Assembly: GCA_009829735.1 (NCBI GenBank)
Contig: CM020618.1
Location: 7,194,627-7,258,626 of the forward strand
DNA from: Pyropia yezoensis
Lineage: Eukaryota; Rhodophyta; Bangiophyceae; Bangiales; Bangiaceae
Direction of reading: 5' to 3'
Length of the DNA: 64,000 nt
Part shown: positions 22,001-33,130 of the stretch, piece after piece
Numbering within the stretch: the first letter of the stretch is position 1
Layout of the letters: every line of letters begins with the position of its first letter
Notes under the pieces: generated by a model
The model's input: only the letters and a program-made list of their open reading frames with translations
The model's database searches: none
Told to the model about the DNA's origin: nothing
Program-made: the position numbers and the translations under genes

Positions 22001-23059
22001 CCTGGTCATCTGTGACCGCTTCACGAAACTTACGCGAGCGATCCCACTGGCAGAGATCACGGCCATGTCGGTCGTGTCAGCCTTCCTAGATCACAGGGTT
22101 GCCGCGGGATGGTGTACTATCCGCGCATTCCGGATAGTACACCATCGGACAATGGACCGCAGTTTGCGTCTGTACTGTTTCAAGGAGTGCTGGATATGTT
22201 GGGGGTTAAGGTAAACTATGCCACCCCCTACCACCCACAAACTAATGGGCAGGTGGAGCGCTTCAACAAAACTATTGTTCGGCAGCTGCGCCACTATGTG
22301 AGTGAGCACGTGAAAACGTGGGACCAATACATTTCTATTCTTACCACTGCCTACAATTCGCAGGTTCTCTCATCTACCGGGGAAGTACCCCTCGCTTTTG
22401 TGACCCCCCGTCGCGTGCGGTCTATTGCCGTGCGGCGGCCGCTCCCAACTAGGGAGGATGGTGGCAGTACGCCTACTCCTACTGAGAGTAAGGCGGAGTT
22501 CGCTGCTAGGCTTGAAAAGCTCATCCCTGAAGTCAGGGCTGAGATGGACAAAGCACAAAAGCGCTACAAGCGTACCTTTGACAAAAAGGTGCGCAATGCT
22601 AAGCATGTCCCCGAGCAGGGTGACTGGGTACTGGTACACTCCCACATTCCGACTGGGGGTAATTTGGTATTCCAGACGAAGGGGCCGTACCAGGTCCTTG
22701 GTACTGATGGGCGGCGCTTCACCATCGAAAGTGACGATGGGGTCCGCACAGTGAACGGCCAGGACGTGGTCAAAGTTGCACCACCGCCTGCAGGAGACCC
22801 AGCTTGGGCGCGTGCGTTGGAAGCGTGGCACCTACCCTCGCTGCCTGCGGCCAAACAGGGCCCGCAGGAATACGTGTTCGATAAGTTCATCGACCACGGC
22901 TGGGATGAGGACACTAACCGCCTCATGTTGAGGGTGCGTTGGTTCGGCTACAAAGCCAAGGATGATACGTGGGAATATGTGGAGGACCTTCCCGCTGAGA
23001 AGGTCCGGGCATACTGTGCCCGGAATGAGATAGACCCTAACAGCCCCCCCTCAACGTGA
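19062..23059 (+). pseudogene. pol: Pol polyprotein of element D, multiply broken
   Basis: Protease DTGSG lies near 19300, the reverse transcriptase block FCTDYRKLN near 20335, RNase H LDVDASYDQLG near 21080, and integrase HHCC at about 21750-21880 with the first catalytic D in AMDILGPL. The SDNG and GQVERFN motifs follow in a second frame, and the C-terminus is chromodomain-like (MLRVRWFGYKAKDDTWE). Damage: TGA 19152-19154, TAG 19887-19889, and a frameshift at 22.11-22.15 kb caused by a 16-bp palindrome. The catalytic YLDD is replaced by HLED (near 20632), so the RT would be inactive even if translated. Confidence 0.88.
22108..22146. repeat. Perfect 16-bp inverted repeat inside the integrase of element D
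   Basis: GATGGTGTACTATCCG (22108-22123) and CGGATAGTACACCATC (22131-22146) are exact reverse complements around a 7-base loop. The right arm reads naturally into the SDNG motif in the downstream pol frame; the left arm is an extra inverted copy and coincides with the frame change. It looks like a template-switch mutation. Confidence 0.85.
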
Positions 23060-23170
23060 GGGAAGGCCGAGTAACAGTGCCAAGAGAGTGCTTCAAGTCG
23101 AAGTGGTACGCAGAGTGGCTTTTAACTACAGCCCTAACCCTCACACTCTCACATCAAAGGCAGCTGCCAG

Positions 23171-25112
23171 CTAGGCATGCATGCTAGACTCTCCGACCCG
23201 ACGGCCCTCGCCCTCACGTGGGGGCGAGCGGCGAGACCCACGTCGATAACGCTCCCCACCAGTTGGCGGGGCCGGCGGGTTCAAGTCGGAACCGTCGCGC
23301 CTCTCACGGTCGCGCAAGTGGCGACGACCGCGGCTGCTCATCTGCTCAGTCTTGCGCGCAAGTTGGCGACGCAGACGCCGGACCGACTCCCACTCTGGCG
23401 GAGTAGAGGACTCCGAGACGGAGTAAGACAACTCGTCTTCCGACACGAAGGGAGAGCGCCGTGAGCGTAGGCGACGACGGCGAGGAGGCGAGTATGCCCG
23501 GCTCGCACGACGTTTGCCACGCCCAAGTGGGGCTGGCTGGGGCACAATAGCCCCGATGCGAGCCAACTCGGCCGTCATAAACTCCGCCACCGACTCGCAA
23601 CTCGCGGTCGCCACCGCAGTACGAACGCGCTCCTCAAGTTGAGGAGTCCCTGAAACTTGAAGGGTTGCGGTCGACGCGGCCAACCAGGAGATGGGGCGCA
23701 CCAACATGGTGATCATCATCTCTGAGGTCAGAGGCGTGGCCGGTAACACCAACCTGGGGTATACCGTCAGAAGGGTGGCCCCCAAGTTGGAGGACACCGG
23801 AGTGGACGACTCAACGGCCACGCTAATCGGGATGTCCCCGTGCGGCTGGTAGGGGACAGGAGGAAGTGGAGGGGCACGCCGAGGTGGCGGTGCCCGGGTG
23901 TAACTGCGACCCCTACTCGGGGCCCCCGCAGTGGGTTGAGTCATGTGGTCATCATGAGAAGGCACGGCCATAACTATGTCTTTGTCCGGGAGTGGCGCAG
24001 TGTGGCGATCCACCCCCGGGGCATACGGGTAGTCCCCGATGCCCAACCCCTCTCGTAGTACCACACGGCCGTCGTGAAGTTCACGAGCGACCCATACGAG
24101 CTGGCGAAGTGCGCCATCGTCCTTGGGCCCACGACTGGGGCGGCGCAACTTGTTCTCAATGCTCTCCCATTCGATGAACTTGTGGAGGCGGAGCATCTCC
24201 TCAAGTAGAGTGAGTTGTCCTGATGAGCACCCCTCAGCAACTAGCTGAGGGGTGCGCTGTTCCAAACCTTGGATAAGCCGAAGGGGAAGATGTCAGAGCA
24301 TCCCCCGCCGCTGGACACAGGACACCCACGTCGACATGACCTCGAGGAGCCACTGGGTGGCCAACATGGCCCACACCAGGTGATCTGGGCTAGCCGTCAG
24401 CATGACGGAGCAGAAGTGGTCGAGCAACCGTGGCAGCAACGCAGAGAACCCGTAGGGGACCTCAACTTGAGGCCACCACTCGGGCTTCTTCGGGTAGTAC
24501 TGCTCCTTTGGCAGCGGACTGCTGCGGAAACTCAAGTTGAGCCGAGGTCACCAGGTAGGGACCTCGCCGGAAGTCCTTCTCCATCCGCACATCAAAGTGA
24601 TGAGTGCGCGGATCGGCCTCGTGAAGATACGGGGGGCGAGTTGCCACCGCGTCCCAGGTAAAGGTCGGCAAGTCGCCGGGACCCGGGAGAGTTCCCCCGC
24701 GGTCCATCATGGCCTTGGCCCGCTGTACGTCCTCGACCTCCTCATCGTCCAGGAAGGCAAACTGGTCCGTCCTGAAGCCGGCAGGGAACCCGACCCTACG
24801 GGGATACTTCTCCCGTAGGCGGTCCCATACCCGACCCATCGCTGTGCCAAGTCGGCCACAGCGAAGAACAGTCAACCCCTCCTCATACAGAGGCCAAGCG
24901 GGGTAAAACCACCGCCCCAAGGCCTCACGCGGGACAACGTGTCCCACCTCCGGGGGAGATCCCGCCGTCAACCCAAAGCCGGGTGACGCGGAAGTCCCAT
25001 TCCCCGGAGTTACCGCGGAGCCCCCGCCGGAAGTCCAGGCGGGCGCTGCCCCGTAGGAGGTGTCCTCCATACGTTCGTCAAGGGAGTCCGTCTCCACCCC
25101 CGGGGTCGCCAT
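23171..25112 (-). pseudogene. Antisense ORF of element D, distant relative of the one in family A
   Basis: The ATG at 25112 opens about 216 codons to 24462. Reading continues in another frame at 24535-24293 and in a third at 24265-23171, so at least two frameshifts have occurred. Position and strand match the antisense ORF of A and C. Several short blocks look alike in the same order: a PPYL block, M-A/E-x-A/D-FR, a YYP/YTP...W block followed by a LLDHFCSV/CLRYFGSV block, and an LGI-P block. The C-terminal part is Arg/Ser-rich with an acidic SEDELSYSVSES patch. Function is unknown. Confidence 0.6.
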
Positions 25113-25301
25113 GGCTCTCCCCAAGTTAGGGAGAGACGCCCTGGTTGCAGCGGCACGGGACCCGCCTCGAGTTGAGGGGGGCTCGGATCGTGGGTAGAAG
25201 GGTGGCCTCCCCAGCGTGGGGCGGCCAAGGGGAGGGTGAAGGGGATGTGTTGGTGATGGTGAAGTGAGAACCGGGGAGAGCAAGCTGCCGAGTAGGCAAG
25301 C

Positions 25302-25994
25302 TTGAGGAGAGGGGCGGTCAACGTGACCGCTTCCACGTCCACGTTACGTACTCCAGGGGGGACAGCAAGTCGCGCCCCCAAGAAGGCGTGGACGTCGTGG
25401 CTGGTCGACGCGTGGACGCTCTTTTCTCGCCTCCTCACCGACGGGGACAACCTTACGGTCGCCCTGCTGGACGTCGCGCCCGTGTTGGCGCTGCTTTGCC
25501 TCAAGGGCCTGACCAGCCGCCTCGTCCCGCTCGTGTTGTACGAGAACCGGCAGGGGGATATGGCGGCCATCAACCGGCACCTCCGCATGCTTGAGGCGCA
25601 CGTCACCCTCGTCGCGGCCATTGACCGCCGGATGAACCTGGCGTTGCCCACGGGCGCCGACTAGGGGGCGGCCGGCGCTGCCGCCGCCGCACCCTCTGCG
25701 GCCGCCGCTACCGCTGCCGCCGCCCCGGCGTCCCCGTTTACCGCCTGTTTTGGTGACGGCCTTGGCGAGTGGGCGGCGGCCGCGGCGGCCGGCAGCGGCG
25801 CGACTACCAGCGGCGGGGCGGCCGCCGACGGGGCCGCCAAGCCCCCCGCCCCTCCCCCCGACCGGGACGTCCTGGCCGAGCTGGTCACTCGGCTGGCCCC
25901 CACCAGCCGCGAGGACGACCCCGTCTTTGACGTGGACGCTGGCCCCGCCGCCCGCACGTACGCGTGCCTCCACCACGTTAAGGCCAACGGTCGT
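25302..25994 (+). pseudogene. Truncated gene of unknown family with an in-frame stop
   Basis: A frame open from the junction with element D reads through hydrophobic, protein-like sequence (WLVDAWTLFSRLLTDGDN, VLALLCLKGLTSRLVPLVLY, LRMLEAHVTLVAAIDRRMNL) to TAG 25662-25664. It then continues in the same frame through an Ala-rich linker to a second protein-like block (DRDVLAELVTRLAPTSREDD, CLHHVKANGR). No ATG precedes the first block, so the 5' end is missing or spliced. The simplest reading is a host gene cut off by element D and carrying a nonsense codon. I do not recognise the family. Confidence 0.45.
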
Positions 25995-27250
25995 CTAGGC
26001 GCCAGCCGGGGCGCCCCCCCCTCCCACTCCCCCCCGCCCCCCCGTCAGCGGCGGCGGTGCGGACGACGCGGCCACCGCCGACGCAAGGAGGGACCGCAGC
26101 TCCCCCGCGTCGTGCATCTCGCGGACATTGTCGGCCCCCCCCTGGAACTCGCCCCGCATGTACAGCTGCACGGTCGGCCACGATGCGTTGGCTTTGACAG
26201 CGTCCCGGAGGCCCGGGTTGGCCGCCTCTTCCAGCATGTTGAGCGTCTTAAAAGCGGCGCCAATGTGCGACCGCAGGATGTCGAGGGTGCGCGCTGAGAA
26301 GCCGCACGCCGGGTCCACGCGGGTGGCCTTGAGGAAGAGCACCACCGGGTGGGCGGCCACCACCGCCCCAACCGTCGCGGCCGCCGTTTCCGGGGTGGTC
26401 CCGGGTGGGAGGATGATGGTAAGCTTGGTCCGTGTCACGTCGGGAGGGCGGGCGCGCCACCGCGACGCCCCGTCGGCGGGGTCATTGCCCGGAGGGGGGT
26501 CCCCGACGGGGACGCCGCGACCGCCGCGGCGAGCCACGACTTAGCCGTCCCCTCCAGCGCCACCCGTTCGGACGATGACGACGAGACGGGGCGGAAGAAG
26601 CCAAAGGCCACCACCGAGTGCACCACCAGCGCGTTGTACAGGTTGATAAAATAGAAGTTGCCCTCGGGGGGGGGCAGCGTCGACGCATCCACCACCCGCA
26701 GCCGCACCACCGACGCCACGTAGGAGGCGAGCAGGGGCGTGGCGGCCAGCTCGTTCCGCACCGCCTGCCGGGAGGGGGTGACGATGCGCTCAAAGAGAAA
26801 GCCGATGCGCAGCTGCACCTCGCGTGCAATCACCGCCGTTTCGGGGACGGTCAGGTGGGAGCGCAGCGGCGTCCCCGCCGCCACCGCAGCAGCCGGGTCG
26901 TGCGCCGACGAGGGGAAGACCCCGGTGAACGCCGTGTAACCCGCCCCGGGCCCCACTGCTGCACCGCCGCCGCCGCCGCCGCCGCCGATGCCGATGCCGC
27001 CCAACCCAGTGCACGCCGCCGTCGCTGGGTCGTACGCGTGGCCGGCCGCAGCCGCCGTGGACACGGCCCCGGGGGTCAGGCCGGCGTTACCTTCAACCAC
27101 CGCCGAGACGGAAGCCAGGTGGTCGGCGGCGGCTGCCGCCGCGCTCTCCCCTTCCTGGGGTCTCCTCTTATCTGACGACACGTCCGACGCAGACGCCAGG
27201 CACGACACCCGCAACCCCGTCCAGCCATTCGCCACCGCCACCGCGCTCAT
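25995..27250 (-). CDS. DUF547 domain plus CGFS-type monothiol glutaredoxin domain, probably one gene
   Basis: The frame from the ATG at 27250 carries a DUF547-like segment at about 26815-26590 with the hallmark FYFINLYNALVVHSVVAFG, after Ala- and Gly-rich linkers. It ends at 26435. A second frame, with no ATG of its own, starts after a stop near 26540 and encodes a monothiol glutaredoxin: HPVVLFLKATRVDPACGFS, then SWPTVQLYMRGEFQGG and a REMHDAGEL end. The CGFS active site and the GG glutathione-binding loop are present. The usual cis-Pro in WPT-x-PQ-x-Y is missing: WPTVQLY is one residue short. The lack of an ATG implies splicing or a frameshift joining the two. Glutaredoxin/DUF547 combinations are known in plants and algae. 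CGFS glutaredoxins handle iron-sulfur clusters; substrate and location here are unknown. The second half of DUF547 is not visible. Confidence 0.65.
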
Positions 27251-29215
27251 GGCGGCGGCCGCCTCGTCCGATTCCGACTCGCCATCGGCGGCAGCGGCAG
27301 CACCGCCGGCCGCCCCACCACCCGCCGACGCGTCGCCCCGGGCCGCCCCGTGGTAACACCCCTCCTCGATTCCGCCCTCCCCAACGTCAGCCGGCGCCGC
27401 CGCCGCTTCCGCGGCCGCCACCGCCGACGCAGTCGCCGCCACGGCCGCAGCCGCGACCGCCCCAGACGACGCGTCGTCGGCGGCGGCGGCGGCCGCGGTG
27501 GCCGCGGCGGCAACAGGTTTCAAAGAACCTGACGAACCGCCGCCTTGTCCTTACGGTTACCTTGTTGCCGGCATGTGAGGGCGTCGGCTCGTCAATACTG
27601 ACGCAGACGGCCCCGGGCCACCTTGGATCAGGGTCAGCATCGACGAAAGAAAAAAGGGTCTCGTCGACTTGCTGTGGTAGCCCCGTGTCCGCTTGTACGG
27701 CTCCGCGCGGCAGGTCATGAGATATCCGTCCGCCGGCCGCACGTGCGAATCGAACAGTACCGGGCGGTGCCGTCTCGGCCTTTTCCCGTCTGGTGGTGGG
27801 CACGGGCAGCGGAAGTCCTCTCTCGGGAGTGGGCAAGCACACAGCCGGAGTGGACCCGTCTCCCGCCCAGCCGTTGTCCGGCAAAAAGGTGTCGGAGCGC
27901 TGGGGCGGCAGCAGCCGCCGAGCTGGGTGGAGAGAAGTCCCCCGATCATGACTGCTCCCGTGCCGCGTCCAGGCACAGTGGGAGAGCGTCGTCCACTTGT
28001 ACAGAGGCCTGAAGCGGCAGGATGGCGACACATCCTGCGCAGCCACGGCGACGGGGGGTGAGGGGGAGGGTGGCCACCTGTCAGTGTGGTACGCGTAACA
28101 CGGAGGTCTTGTTTGGTGATCATGAAGACGGTCTCCCACCCGAACTCCATTGAACGCAAATATCACGCCGGCCACCGGCGCGGCGTCCCTGTGGGAGTGG
28201 GGGGGGGGGGGGGGGGTTAGTGAGGCATCCACCTGTAGAAGCACCACCAAGGAGAGGCGGCGCCTACACGTGGCCGCCGCCTCACGCCCAGGTTGGAGGG
28301 CCTTTTGCAGTCATCTTGGTTTGTGCCTCCCCCCCTCTTAATCAGAGTGACGCACAGACGATAGAGACAAGAAAAAATGTTCGTAATGAAAAAAAGTCTA
28401 TACCGCATCTGCTTGTGTTTGGCACGGGTATCTCTGTCCAGTCGGCCTCAGACACCTGTCTGTGTCTCTCTTGCGCGGCCTTTCACTTCTCTATGTGTGT
28501 TGCCGCCTGTTTTCAACCAATTAGATGTGTATATTTTTGAACCCTGGCGACCGCTCTGAGTTGGGCGTGCCCGACCGCCCCTCGGCCACTCCAGTGTCAA
28601 TACCGGGCCGGGTCGAGCCGGGGCCGCTGCTCACGGGGCCGGGCCACCTCGATGTGTGCATGCTCGTACGCGTCCATAATTGGTTGGGGCAGGCGGGCGG
28701 AGGGGCTTGTATTGGCCTGTGAGCCACTCTCTGCTCGAGCACAAAGCCCCACCGCGCGTGAGGAGAGGGTCACGTCACGCCTACCTCGGCGTGGGCAGGT
28801 GCACGCCCACCCAATGGCTAGCCAGCCCCGCCGCGTGCCGGGTGGTGGTTTACCAATATGCGTGTCAAATAACGTGTGGTGGTGCCCTACGCCAGTGTGA
28901 GAGCCGCGAGACACTGTCCGTCGGTTACCACTGTCGGTTGGCGGTGGCGTATCGCAGTCGCACTGACTCCCGTTAGGGGTGGCCTGCTGGTCGTTGGCTC
29001 GGACCACTTCTACCGCACCGCCCCCGAACTTCACCTCGTTCCCAGTATCGTCGTCACTGTGTCTCTGGCACCGTCGCCGTTCCACCCCCTCTTCTCTCCT
29101 TCCTCTTCCTCACCAGACTCACATTGCCACCACCTTCGCACTCGCTGACGGTGTCACTTCTGCCGTCTTACCCACAAACTCTCCCTCTCCCACCGACCAC
29201 AGTCCCCTCGGGAGA
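27251..29215. other. No firm gene; Ala/Gly-coding low complexity and a G20 run
   Basis: The frame of the DUF547 gene stays open upstream to 27523 without an ATG. A minus-strand frame at 27387-28250 contains a protein-like segment (FSFVDADPDPRWPGAVCVSI) and could be an upstream exon of the glutaredoxin gene, but this is speculative. A run of about 20 G lies near 28197-28216. The rest, to 29215, shows no coding signal that I trust. Confidence 0.35.
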
Positions 29216-30154
29216 ATGCGGACAGAGCACAAAGGCGGTCGTGCGGCAGCTCGTTCCACCCGTTTCCGATCGCCTGATACGGGCGAAGACAATGGGGCAC
29301 GAGCTGTACAGGGGGCGGGCGAACGAGAGGCGGTCGGCAAGAGAAAGAGGCCGAAGAGACAGGCTGGCGCCCGGGGGGCGAGCTCTGCTGGCAGGGAGGC
29401 GTCGTCGTCGGGCCCGTCGTCGGGTGCGGCCTCGGATGCTGGGCGCAAGCGCAAGGCACCGCGCGGCTCGGCTGGGCAGCGTGCAGTAGCAGTGGGCAAC
29501 GGCAACAGCAACCGGGCCAATGGCAAGGATCCAGCCAAGGGTCCCGGCACAGCCGCTGGTCCGTCGGTGGTGCGCCGTGCGGCGGCATCCGGTGGTAGGC
29601 GCGTGCCCTCAAGATCCGCCAACGCGCCTGTTTACGACAGGGGCGACGGCGGTAACAGTGGCAGCGACAGTTGCAGCGACAGTGACTTGGACAGTGGCAG
29701 TGGTAGCGACAATGGCAGTGGTAGTGGCAGTGGCAGTGGCAGTGGCAGTGGCAGTGGCAGCGGCGACAGTGGCGACAGTGGCGACAGTGGCAGCGGCAGT
29801 GACAATGTGCACGCTGGGGGTGGTCTCGGACGAGTCGGTACGAATTACGCGACGCCCGGGGGCTGTGTGAGCGGGCCAGGGGCCGCCCCTGACGGTGCCC
29901 CGAATGACACGAACCGCCCCCGTGCACGCAAATCGCTCGGGACAACCCCCGGCTCACATCGACAAGAGCCGGGCGTCGTCCGTTTGTCTTGGAGTCGTGG
30001 AGACGACGCATTGAAGACCGCTGCTGTGCGAGCTGTAGCGACTATTGGTGACTGTGAGGTCGTCGAGACCTCGCTCTATTCTGTTGCCCAGGGAGGGGCG
30101 GGTCTGGGTCTTGTGCGGTACGAGGACTTGGACGTTTTCGTTGTCGGCCTTTGA
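29216..30154 (+). CDS. Basic protein with Ser/Gly/Asp repeat, unknown family
   Basis: The ATG at 29216 gives 312 residues. Residues 1-130 are Lys/Arg/Ser/Ala-rich with nuclear-localisation-like clusters (GKRKRPKRQ, GRKRKAP). Residues ~145-195 are a Ser-Gly and Ser-Asp repeat. The last ~55 residues look globular (SWSRGDDALKTAAVRAVATI, YSVAQGGAGLGLVRYEDLDV). That end resembles a segment of the broken gene at 35813-37618 (EVV...AVYTLAGTGLGLLLSTDE), so the two may be paralogous fragments. The frame is open upstream to 28979 but the ATG at 29216 is the first convincing start. It may be a truncated gene. Confidence 0.4.
   Translation: MRTEHKGGRAAARSTRFRSPDTGEDNGARAVQGAGEREAVGKRKRPKRQAGARGASSAGREASSSGPSSGAASDAGRKRKAPRGSAGQRAVAVGNGNSNRANGKDPAKGPGTAAGPSVVRRAAASGGRRVPSRSANAPVYDRGDGGNSGSDSCSDSDLDSGSGSDNGSGSGSGSGSGSGSGSGDSGDSGDSGSGSDNVHAGGGLGRVGTNYATPGGCVSGPGAAPDGAPNDTNRPRARKSLGTTPGSHRQEPGVVRLSWSRGDDALKTAAVRAVATIGDCEVVETSLYSVAQGGAGLGLVRYEDLDVFVVGL
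29650..29805 (+). repeat. GGCAGT/GGCAGC hexanucleotide-type microsatellite
   Basis: Repeated GGCAGT, GACAGT and GGCAGC units encode the Ser-Gly/Ser-Asp tract of the surrounding ORF. Unit lengths are multiples of three, so expansion keeps the frame. Confidence 0.8.
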
Positions 30155-32121
30155 CCACGCCGGTCTGCCCGGCTACTCGTCTCCCTCGCTTACGGGGCTT
30201 GGATTGTCCGTCAGTGATAGCTAACGGACTCTATCGCCGCCCGTATGTGGCTCCCATGCCATGACTATGTACCTGCCGCTTTTCCAGGCGTCGTCCGCGC
30301 TCGTGCGGCACGCAAAACCGATCTTAAGCTGCTGGGGGGGCTGCGGGTGAGGATCGCGGACAACATTATTTCATGAACCGTGCCGACATGCGCGCTCTCG
30401 TCCACGTCGCGGGGGGTGTTGAGGACAACACCGACAGCGCCGACGTGTCTGTCGTCTGTGGCAGGCAGACGGGGAGAGATGGAGGTGGTGGGGGGGCCGG
30501 TGGGGCGACGGTACGTGGGGAGGTGTGCCGAGTCAACGAGATTCGGCTCCCAGACTGTATCGCCCAGTGGCGGCGCCTGTCGCATGCAGGCTACAGGGTA
30601 TAGCGTTCCATTCCATACAGCTAGTCACTTCGAAAATGATTTCTCTCTTGGCTCGGCGGAGAAGTACAGTAAGCCGTGTGATATTCTCTGTCTCAACGAA
30701 GAAGCAAGGTAACGTGACCCGATAAAAGAACCTGTTCTGCCGTGACCCCTAAGCGAATGACACAGGGCAACCCGTACAAGTGCAACTAAAAAGTTAGAAA
30801 AACGGACGAGCTGCTGATATATACGGCTGGTATGCGCTGTTCGAAGTCCACTCTACGCGCGCCGCGCAGCTGTGAACCGGCGCGCGTGGTCTCCTACCGT
30901 GGCAAGTGGGCGAGAGAAACGTCCTTGTGTTGTCCCTTCCTCTCCCCCGCGCCCTCCCCTGCCGGTGTTATATACTGGTGGGCAGCCGCGGTCCTCACTC
31001 TCAGTCCCGCACTCACGCTTTCCACCCGGGGCCCAATTGGCCCCTCCAGACGATGTCAGCCGGTCGCCGCACCCGTGCGTATTCGTCTCGCCACACGCTC
31101 CGGCCACACCGAGCCTCGCCCGCTTCACACGTCGGCGCGCCCTCCCCGCTGCGCGGTCCCCGCACTCGGTCCCTGCACCAGTCATCACGCTCCCCCTCGG
31201 CCCGCTCAGTCAGCTCCCCGCGGGGACCAGCAGCAGGTCCAAACCCATTTCCTCTCCGCCGCACAGGGCGGCCCTGGCGTCGGCGCCTGTCTGCCTCGCC
31301 GCTCGGCCAGCCCCCCGCGTTTGGCACCGCCACACGCCAACCCGTTCAGTTACCGTCAGCGGCGATGTTGGCGCCAGTGCCGCCCCGTCGCCCCGTCCGA
31401 TCCGCCTGCCGCCGGCCACCGCCCGAAGGCGGGGCCCGCCCCGGTCCCCCCGCTCGCTCCATGGTGGGGCCGCGCTCGTCCCGGCCCAGTCACTTGGCCA
31501 TCGTCGTCGCCGCTTCCCCGCCGCAGCGACCCGGGGCCGCCGCTCGGCCCCGGCGGATCGCCCCGCCAGTTCCTCCGCTTTCCCGACCGGCGCCCCGTGC
31601 ACCCTCGGCCGCGCCGTTCGTCACCCGGCGCGGCTCCGCCGCCCCCGCGGCAAGACCGCCGTCAGCGGCCAAGACCCGCAGTGCGCGCCGGCTTCCCGCC
31701 CACACCGCGGGCCATTCCTCCCCTTCCCCGCCGCCGCGGATCAATAAGACACGCCGACGGGGGCGTGGCGAGGCCACGTTGGGTGGCTTTCGTTGCTGGG
31801 GCCACCCCGCTCAACATGCGCGGCGGTCCTGCCTGCAAACGTGGTGTTTTATTCTCGAGCGTACGGGACCATGACCAAAGAGACAGATAATAGTGCTAAA
31901 CGATGCCTATGAGCGCTTTACTCGAGGAAGAAAGGAATCAGGCGGCTCCCGTGATGCTCTGTGTGATGCGGGGGGTATGAAGCTGGGTCTCCTCAGGTGA
32001 TTAGCAATATGGAATGGACCTTCAGTCGAGCGTTCTTCTGGCAGATGATTTCCCACGTCCCTATAGTAAAACCTGGCCATGACAAGGGCATAGGCGCAAT
32101 CGCGTCCGCGGGTAGAAACTG
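30155..32121. other. No firm gene; overlapping Pro/Arg-rich frames
   Basis: After the ORF ending at 30154 there are only short frames. From 30832 to 31890 all three plus-strand frames stay open for about 290-350 codons, all Pro/Arg/Ser-rich, which points to composition rather than coding. TATATAC at about 30817 and TTATATAC near 30967 are possible TATA boxes. A small frame at 31997-32416 becomes pure Gly in the next repeat. Confidence 0.4.
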
Positions 32122-32235
32122 TAGCGGTGGTGGCGGTGGTGGTGGCGGCGGCGGTGGCGGCGGTAGAGGCGGCGGTAGAGGCGGTGACGGCGGCGGTAGA
32201 GGCGGTGACGGCGGTGGTAGAGGCGGTGATGGCGT
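32122..32235 (+). repeat. GGC/GGT trinucleotide repeat with 18-bp variant units
   Basis: GGTGGC units grade into GGCGGTAGAGGCGGTGAC-type units. On the plus strand this encodes poly-Gly, on the minus strand Thr/Ala/Pro repeats. Confidence 0.8.
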
Positions 32236-32838
32236 ACTTGGCAGCGGTAGAGGCGTCAGTGGTGGCATTGGCAGACACGGCCATTACCTACAGCGCTGCC
32301 GCTGGGGCGGGTGCCATTTACGGGGCCGTGCCTGTCACAGTGGTGCACACGTTGGCGGTGGCGGTTGGGGACAATTCCAGGGGGTGGCGGTGACAAGTGG
32401 TGAGAGCGGACAATGACAGCAGTAGGGGGGAGCGGTCTGAGTGCGGCCATCCGCACCTGGTGGGAGTGCAGTTGTTGTACCGCTCCACACAGTCCGTTGC
32501 TGTCGTTCCTTGGGCCGGATACAGCGAACCTTCGCTTTTTAAATGCTTCACACAGTGGGGGGTACCCCCTGGCACACGAGCATAATGTCACACACACACA
32601 CACACCCTGTTTGGGGAACGTGTGCGTGCTAGCCACAACACCACAGGGCGATTTATGACAAAGACGCAGAAAGAGAGATGACCAAGAAACAAACGCGACA
32701 GGGGGAACAGTCACGTTGCGAGGCTGGCACCAAGCACATACCGCCTGTGGTGCGGGGCACGGAGGACGGTCGGTAGGCCGTCAGGGCGCGGGAGAAGCAG
32801 GCGCCTGTGACGACGACGAAGATAAAAAACGACGACGG

Positions 32839-33130
32839 CGGCGGCGGCGGCGGTGGCGGTGGCGGCGGAAGCATATCAGGCTCCAGCTTGGGAGGTTCCA
32901 CCTTGGCAACCAGTACCCCTGTACCGGATGGACAGGTGGCGGCGGCGGCAGCACCGGCGGCGGCGGCGGCGGCGGCGGCTGCGGCGGGGGCCACGTTGGC
33001 GGCGGCGGCCCCGCTACTGTCGATCGACGGAGTGCCAGTCGCGCCGATCGACGGAAAGGGGGCGGCGGCGGCGGCGGTGGCGGCCGCGGCGGCGGTGAGG
33101 ATGGCGAAACTGGCGACGGTGACGACGGAG
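32839..33130 (+). repeat. Interrupted GGC/GGT trinucleotide repeats
   Basis: Several GGC runs (32839-32868, 32938-33010, 33058-33105) are separated by unique sequence. All frames are open on both strands and give poly-Gly, Ala, Arg or Pro, so none can be trusted as a gene. Confidence 0.75.

Larger units (their letters stand above)
16699..25300 (+). mobile_element. Element D: decayed Ty3/Gypsy element of a second family
   Basis: Gene order is the same as in A: LTR, primer-binding site, gag, pol with a -1 frame change, then an antisense ORF. Sequences are strongly diverged from A, so this is a different family. Gag has one nonsense codon; pol has two nonsense codons, a frameshift and a damaged YLDD; the antisense ORF is also broken. 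The 5' LTR ends at about 16999; its left edge was not found and the start given here is only the first structure I can attribute to it. No copy of the LTR is recognisable near 25.3 kb, so the 3' end is probably truncated. Confidence 0.8.

Noticed and set aside
30832..31890. Three overlapping plus-strand frames of 290-350 codons
   Set aside because: All three frames are open at once and all are Pro/Arg/Ser-rich, so this reflects GC composition rather than a gene.
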